Source of the DNA: Candidatus Saccharimonadota bacterium
GTDB lineage: Bacteria; Patescibacteriota; Saccharimonadia; Saccharimonadales; JAGQMS01
Assembly: GCA_020428535.1 (NCBI GenBank)
Contig: JAGQMS010000003.1
Span: 1 to 64,000 of the forward strand
Length of the DNA: 64,000 nt
Reading direction: 5' to 3'
Shown here: positions 59,890 through 64,000 of the stretch, piece after piece
How the letters are laid out: each line of letters begins with the position of its first letter
Position numbering within the stretch: position 1 is the first letter of the stretch
Position numbers and translations under genes: made by a program
The notes under the pieces: generated by a model
What the model saw: the letters and a program-made list of their open reading frames with translations, nothing else
Database searches by the model: none
Told to the model about the DNA's origin: nothing

Positions 59890-60466
59890 CCGCACCTATT
59901 TCTATACCAGCATCTTGCACAGCTTTTTGCGGGCCGGGCAGTTTGGGGTTGTCGTAGTCATCGATGATAATTATTCCGCCCTTGACCATTCGTGGCATCA
60001 CCAAGCTTAGACTTGAGCGGATAGATATGTAGTAATCGCCATCAAGAAATGCAAAGCAGATTTTATCTGGCAATTCACTTTCTTCAACTTCGTGAAACCA
60101 CTTTTTTGTTATGCTTGGAAGAGTAAGGTGAGCTTTGCGAAAATTTTGGATAAATTGACTCTTTGTTGCTCTTAGCTGACCACGTACAAATAGCTCTCCG
60201 ATTGGGCTTTGATCTTCCTTCGTTTTTTCTGGCAAACCATCGAAAGAATCGTAAACCCAAAGTTTTTTGTTGGGTACCAACTCTTGAATCATCCTTTGCA
60301 AGAACAAAGATGTAGTTCCGCAGTAACAACCAAACTCGACGATATCCCCGGCAAGACCTTGGGCAATGATTTTTTCGAGCTCGCATAAGATAACCTCGAG
60401 TTCATCTGACTCTATTTGTTCGCTAATGATCGGATAAGTTTTTAATAGTTTTTCAGACGTAGTCAT
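59855..60466 (-). CDS. TylF-like class I SAM methyltransferase
   Basis: The 203-residue protein has the SAM loop GDIVEFGCYCGTTSLFL (about residues 39-55), WVYDSFDGLPEKT and the metal-site pattern AFLDGDYYISIRSSL. IIIDDYDNPKLPG is close behind. This is the macrocin O-methyltransferase (TylF) layout used on sugars. It is coupled to the flippase-like gene by a 14-nt overlap. A role in methylating the surface glycan is an inference from context. Confidence 0.88.
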   Translation of the reverse strand: MTTSEKLLKTYPIISEQIESDELEVILCELEKIIAQGLAGDIVEFGCYCGTTSLFLQRMIQELVPNKKLWVYDSFDGLPEKTKEDQSPIGELFVRGQLRATKSQFIQNFRKAHLTLPSITKKWFHEVEESELPDKICFAFLDGDYYISIRSSLSLVMPRMVKGGIIIIDDYDNPKLPGPQKAVQDAGIEIGAVKQSLGIYRVT

Positions 60467-61403
60467 TCTTCGTTGCCCAGCGGAAAGAAATATAACCAGG
60501 AATTATCGGTGCCCAGTAGCTAATTAGACGAAACAAAACAACTGCAGCCAAAGCTTGGGCTGGGTCAATATTTGTCGCTACAAGAACCCCAACTATAGCC
60601 GCCTCGACGGCGCCTAAACCACCCGGCGTTGGACTGATTGTTAGCGCCGTATTACCCACCAAAAAAGCGATAAATAAATCCAGAACGGAGAGATTTATAC
60701 CTACGCTTTTCGAGCAAAGCCAGAGCGTAGCGGCGTAGCTGATTGTGATACCTATACTACTGAATATTGCCGCAACAAGACGTTTTGGGTGGCGGATAAT
60801 ATTGATGACTACAGCAACTAAGTGTCCTAAGAAATCTATTATTTTTTTCTGCACTGACTTTATGAATACAGATACGACTGCGAGTATTAGCGCAACTGAG
60901 CCAATTGTTATTAAGATTATCTTTATTGGGATATGTGGTGATAGATCAGTACTTGAAAATAGGGCAGCTGACCACATGCAGATCATAAAAGCGACAAAGC
61001 CTATCAGGTTGTTTGCTGTCGCATAGACAGATGATTCAGTTCTTGATAACTTTGCTTGTTTGACTAGATAAAGTGCGTTAAAGCCTATCCCGCCCAAACC
61101 ACTCGGCAATAGACGGTTAGTAAAATATGTTGCCAACTGAATGGCCGCAGTTCGTCTGAATGGAAGTTTCTCTGGTACCAAGAATAGATAGACTAAAGTT
61201 GCGAAAAGAATACTAACGCTCATCGCAAATACAGCCAAAATAACCCAGCCGATATCTAGCTGGCCTAGTAATCTCCAGCTACCTGCAAACTGCTTGAATT
61301 GAGGAGCTATTATTAAAATAGCTACAGCAAGGATTATCAGCTGGAGCAAAGAACTTTTCTTTAAACGAAACCCTTCGTGATGCTCTGGGGTTTTGCGCGA
61401 CAT
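60453..61403 (-). CDS. Flippase-like integral membrane protein (lysylphosphatidylglycerol synthase TM / UPF0104)
   Basis: The 316-residue protein has about eight transmembrane helices. It carries the family words LLPSGLGGIGFNALYLVK and TPGGLGAVEAAIVGVLVAT (near residue 255-275), characteristic of the UPF0104 and MprF flippase domain. No synthase domain is attached. It may move a lipid-linked substrate across the membrane. It precedes the TylF-like gene in a two-gene unit. Confidence 0.87.
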   Translation of the reverse strand: MSRKTPEHHEGFRLKKSSLLQLIILAVAILIIAPQFKQFAGSWRLLGQLDIGWVILAVFAMSVSILFATLVYLFLVPEKLPFRRTAAIQLATYFTNRLLPSGLGGIGFNALYLVKQAKLSRTESSVYATANNLIGFVAFMICMWSAALFSSTDLSPHIPIKIILITIGSVALILAVVSVFIKSVQKKIIDFLGHLVAVVINIIRHPKRLVAAIFSSIGITISYAATLWLCSKSVGINLSVLDLFIAFLVGNTALTISPTPGGLGAVEAAIVGVLVATNIDPAQALAAVVLFRLISYWAPIIPGYISFRWATKNDYV

Positions 61404-61481
61404 GTTTATAGCGTATACGGCTTATCGATATGTTGCAAGAAAGGCTCGATGTATCATTTATGAATTGTTAGCCCAGGGTAG

Positions 61482-61487
61482 TACAAT
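61482..61487 (+). promoter_or_regulatory. -10 element of sppA (leaderless)
   Basis: TACAAT ends 6 nt before the ATG at 61494; no Shine-Dalgarno sequence is present. Confidence 0.55.
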
Positions 61488-61493
61488 AAGCAT

Positions 61494-62627
61494 ATGCATA
61501 ATCATCATTCAAACGAACAAAATTATCCGAAACCTTTGAGCGCAGCAAAACATTTTTGGCTAAGTTTTCTTGCAGTTGTTACAGGTTTGCCAGTTGCAGT
61601 CATGATAGCTGGAATGCTGTCTACGATATTCACTGTTTTTATAATTGTGATTTTAGCTATTAGTGCAGGCTCGGGAGCTAAAACATCATCCGTAAATGGG
61701 TCTTTGGTTTACGGAAACGCCAACGCAAGGAATGTGCTGGTTTCAGTGCCGATAAATGGAGTTATCCTTTCAGGCTCCTCTGCAGACCCTCTGCTTTCAA
61801 TATTTGGGCAAGGTTATACAGATGGTGAGCAAGTAAAAGAAAAGTTGATGAAGTTAGCTCAAGACAATGTTGCGAGCGGGGTTATCTTGGAAATTGATAG
61901 CCCAGGCGGGATGGTAACTGCCTCAAAAGCGATCGCGGATGGGGTTGGGTACTACAAAACCCATACCGGAAAGCCAGTGTTTGCGCACATTAATGGTACA
62001 GGCGCGTCTGGAGCATATTGGGTAGCTTCGACTACAGACAAGATACTCGCTGAGCAAGGAAGTGAGGCGGGTAGTATAGGAGTGATCATGGGACCACTAG
62101 TTACTCTCAAGGGCATTGTTGGGTACAGTGGTGTAACAACAACTCAGCCAATGACGTTTAAATATTTCACAGCAGGGAAATCTAAAGACCTAGGGAACCC
62201 ATATAGAGACATCACGCCCGAAGAAGAAGCATTCTTGAACGATCAAGTACAGGCTGAATACGGGAAATTTGTCGAAGTAGTCTCGTCTCACAGGAATATA
62301 TCTGCAGACAAAATCAGAAACGAAATCGGTGCCCTGCCATACGGTGTAGACAGCGCCCTAAAGAATCAGCTTATCGACGGAGTATCGAGCAAGGAAGAAG
62401 CATATGATGCACTTGCTACTGCTGCGGGGGTTGCGGGTAGTTATCGTGTAGAAAAGATATCTATGGTTCCAAGTTTTTGGAGTGGTTTATTTAGTGCCAA
62501 GAGTACATTTACGTCTTACTTCATGAGCGAAAGTGACAAATCCGCCGCGCGTGCTCGTTTTTGCGAAACTAGCCTAGTTGGCAAGCCTCTGGTTTTCGAA
62601 GGCGATATTAGCTCTGTTTGCAAGTAA
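61494..62627 (+). CDS. sppA: Signal peptide peptidase SppA-type serine protease (S49)
   Basis: The 377-residue protein has a cytosolic N-terminus (residues 1-25), two adjoining hydrophobic stretches (about 26-60) and the S49 domain. It shows VILEIDSPGGMVTASKAI (about residues 129-146) and NGTGASGAYWVAST with the catalytic Ser. A Lys further on (FKYFTAGKSKDLG) is typical. It degrades cleaved signal peptides or other membrane proteins outside the membrane. Its promoter gives a leaderless message. Confidence 0.92.
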   Translation: MHNHHSNEQNYPKPLSAAKHFWLSFLAVVTGLPVAVMIAGMLSTIFTVFIIVILAISAGSGAKTSSVNGSLVYGNANARNVLVSVPINGVILSGSSADPLLSIFGQGYTDGEQVKEKLMKLAQDNVASGVILEIDSPGGMVTASKAIADGVGYYKTHTGKPVFAHINGTGASGAYWVASTTDKILAEQGSEAGSIGVIMGPLVTLKGIVGYSGVTTTQPMTFKYFTAGKSKDLGNPYRDITPEEEAFLNDQVQAEYGKFVEVVSSHRNISADKIRNEIGALPYGVDSALKNQLIDGVSSKEEAYDALATAAGVAGSYRVEKISMVPSFWSGLFSAKSTFTSYFMSESDKSAARARFCETSLVGKPLVFEGDISSVCK

Positions 62628-62712
62628 GCATAGCAATCAGCTATATTTCAGCTAGCCGAGTGATACTAGCGGTTGTAAAGATATAGAAAATTTTGTAGTA
62701 ACAGGAACATAT

Positions 62713-64000
62713 ATCAAAGAGCAAAACAGAAAAATCATACTCATTGCGCTGATAGTGTTTACTATCCTCCCTTTTATTTGGATCGTAAAACACCCGAGCA
62801 GTTGGTCATTAGCATCTGAAAATATACCAGCAATTGTCTCGTATATCTCATCCGTGATCGGATTTAGCGGTATTATGTCCTTGCTTTGGATGTATATTTT
62901 GGGCACGCGAACAGTTGCTGGCTTATATTTCCGTGATCTAGTTTGGACCCTAAAAGTTCATCGTTGGCTGGGGACATATGGAATTGTAGCGGTATTCTTG
63001 CATCCATTTCTTATGGCATATGTCTATGCCGAAAACGTTTTTACATATTGGCTTACCCCAAGACTAGGATCGCAGTTTGAACAGCACATTACTTATGGTA
63101 GGCTAGCTTTTATTCTGTTAGTTACGATATGGGTTACTTCAGCAATTGTTCGAAGTAAGATAAAATATCGACCCTGGAAGTATATCCACTATCTGACTTA
63201 TATAATCTTGCCGTTAAGCATCTTGCACATTCATGAAACCGGAGTGTCGATGCAACTGCCATTTGTACAGTTTTATTTTTACGTCACGATTTTCATCTAT
63301 ATTGTAATCACGGTTTTGAGATTTAGATATTTTCTGGGATTTGGCAAGACAATATTTGATATTGCAGAGAATTCCCAAGTGGCATCGAATATATTTATGC
63401 TGACTCTTCATCAGCCTTCAAAAAGGCTCAGTATACGACCAGGTCAATATGTCTACGTGCAGAGACATTTGTTGAGTGAAGAGCATCCATTCTCGGTTGC
63501 TGATTATGACCCAGATACGGGAAATATCAGGCTGGTGTATAAAGTTTTCGGTTCTTTTACTGAAAAGCTTTCAGCTCTCAAAAAAGGTGAAGTAATACTC
63601 GTAGATGGGCCGTATGGAACCTTTACGGAACAGATAGTTATGGATCAAAACAAACCTACGATCTTTGTTGCTGGCGGGATTGGAATTACGCCGTTTATCA
63701 AACATATCGAGCGCCGAACTAGTTTTAAAAATACTTGGCTGTTTTATTCAGTCCCCGACAGAAACTCCTCAATTTACAACGATGTATTTGTCAGGCTTTT
63801 AGGAGATAAATACGTAAGAATTTTAAGTAGAGAAACGCAACCTCATCAGCAAAATGATCGCATAGGTCATCTGGACGCGAAAACAATACACGAATACGCA
63901 AAAAGCTTTGATGAATATCTATATTTCATTTGCGGTCCTAAAGCCATGATCAACGATTTGAGGTCACAATTATTAGAGTCTGGCGTCAGCTTTGTACAAA
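62713..64000 (+). CDS. Ferric-reductase-like flavocytochrome, cut by the window end
   Basis: The frame is open from 62656 to the right edge. It carries two to six transmembrane helices with heme-type His (KVHRWLGTYGIVAVFLHPF and YIHYLTYIILPLSILHIHE). A ferredoxin-reductase-type flavin/NAD domain follows: RPGQYVYVQRHL, HPFSVADY, DGPYGTFTEQ, FVAGGIGITPFIKHI and YFICGPKAMI. It would pass electrons from NAD(P)H across the membrane. No ATG, GTG or TTG occurs in frame before the first helix. The best candidate start is an ATC at 62713, with AGGA 6 nt before it; GTG 62755 would cut the first helix. The start is therefore uncertain. Confidence 0.8.
   Translation, partial: MKEQNRKIILIALIVFTILPFIWIVKHPSSWSLASENIPAIVSYISSVIGFSGIMSLLWMYILGTRTVAGLYFRDLVWTLKVHRWLGTYGIVAVFLHPFLMAYVYAENVFTYWLTPRLGSQFEQHITYGRLAFILLVTIWVTSAIVRSKIKYRPWKYIHYLTYIILPLSILHIHETGVSMQLPFVQFYFYVTIFIYIVITVLRFRYFLGFGKTIFDIAENSQVASNIFMLTLHQPSKRLSIRPGQYVYVQRHLLSEEHPFSVADYDPDTGNIRLVYKVFGSFTEKLSALKKGEVILVDGPYGTFTEQIVMDQNKPTIFVAGGIGITPFIKHIERRTSFKNTWLFYSVPDRNSSIYNDVFVRLLGDKYVRILSRETQPHQQNDRIGHLDAKTIHEYAKSFDEYLYFICGPKAMINDLRSQLLESGVSFVQ

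Noticed and set aside
1-64000. UGA read as glycine, as in Gracilibacteria and Absconditabacteria
   Set aside because: Several genes end at TGA where homologues end, and no in-frame TGA interrupts conserved domains.

Overview
The window carries the replication-origin neighbourhood of a small-genome bacterium, most likely a Candidatus Saccharibacteria (TM7, Patescibacteria/CPR) chromosome. This assignment is an inference. It rests on the combination of a PrgI/VirB4-type IV secretion locus with a tandem set of VirB2-like pilins, an adjacent recF-dnaN-dnaA / rpmH-rnpA-yidC-jag origin block, secreted peptidoglycan hydrolases, and a large surface-glycan island. No rRNA or other phylogenetic marker was compared. 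UGA behaves as a stop codon throughout, so the recoded Gracilibacteria/Absconditabacteria are unlikely.

Layout. Positions 1-1700 hold the tail of an unknown gene, three serine tRNAs (GGA, TGA, GCT), a small membrane protein, a PD-(D/E)XK nuclease-like protein and a strongly folded intergenic segment. Positions 1709-2987 hold a ComF-type phosphoribosyltransferase and an Hsp20 chaperone. Positions 3106-19750 are a type IV secretion system (T4SS): six consecutive small pilin-like proteins on the minus strand, then, divergently, a VirB6/TrbL-like channel with a phage-type Peptidase_S74 tail, PrgI, a VirB4 N-domain-like protein, the VirB4 ATPase, a giant membrane protein ending in an M15-like peptidase domain, and a three-domain wall hydrolase. 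No VirD4 coupling ATPase, relaxase or transposase is visible, so the locus looks chromosomal and resident, not a mobile conjugative element.

Positions 19747-25952 are the origin block. An intergenic oriC with four exact DnaA boxes lies between dnaA and rpmH. Positions 26047-29353 encode two exported proteins, including a cutinase-like esterase. Positions 29372-61403 are mostly an envelope-glycan island: galU, many glycosyltransferases, a Wzm/Wzt-type ABC exporter, an FnlABC/CapEFG-like UDP-L-FucNAc pathway, a UDP-sugar dehydrogenase-like protein, a WcaJ/WbaP-type initiating transferase, an O-antigen-ligase-like protein, GtrA, two methyltransferases and a flippase-like protein. Several exported proteins of unknown function are interspersed. 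SppA and a truncated ferric-reductase-like flavocytochrome close the window.

How it fits together. The glycan genes could build and export a surface polymer. The T4SS and its hydrolases could act across the envelope, on a partner cell or in DNA or protein transfer, as expected for an epibiont. Upstream of at least thirteen genes a -10 hexamer ends exactly 6 nt before the start codon, which implies widespread leaderless transcription. The most unusual single gene is the T4SS channel protein fused to an autoproteolytic chaperone domain.
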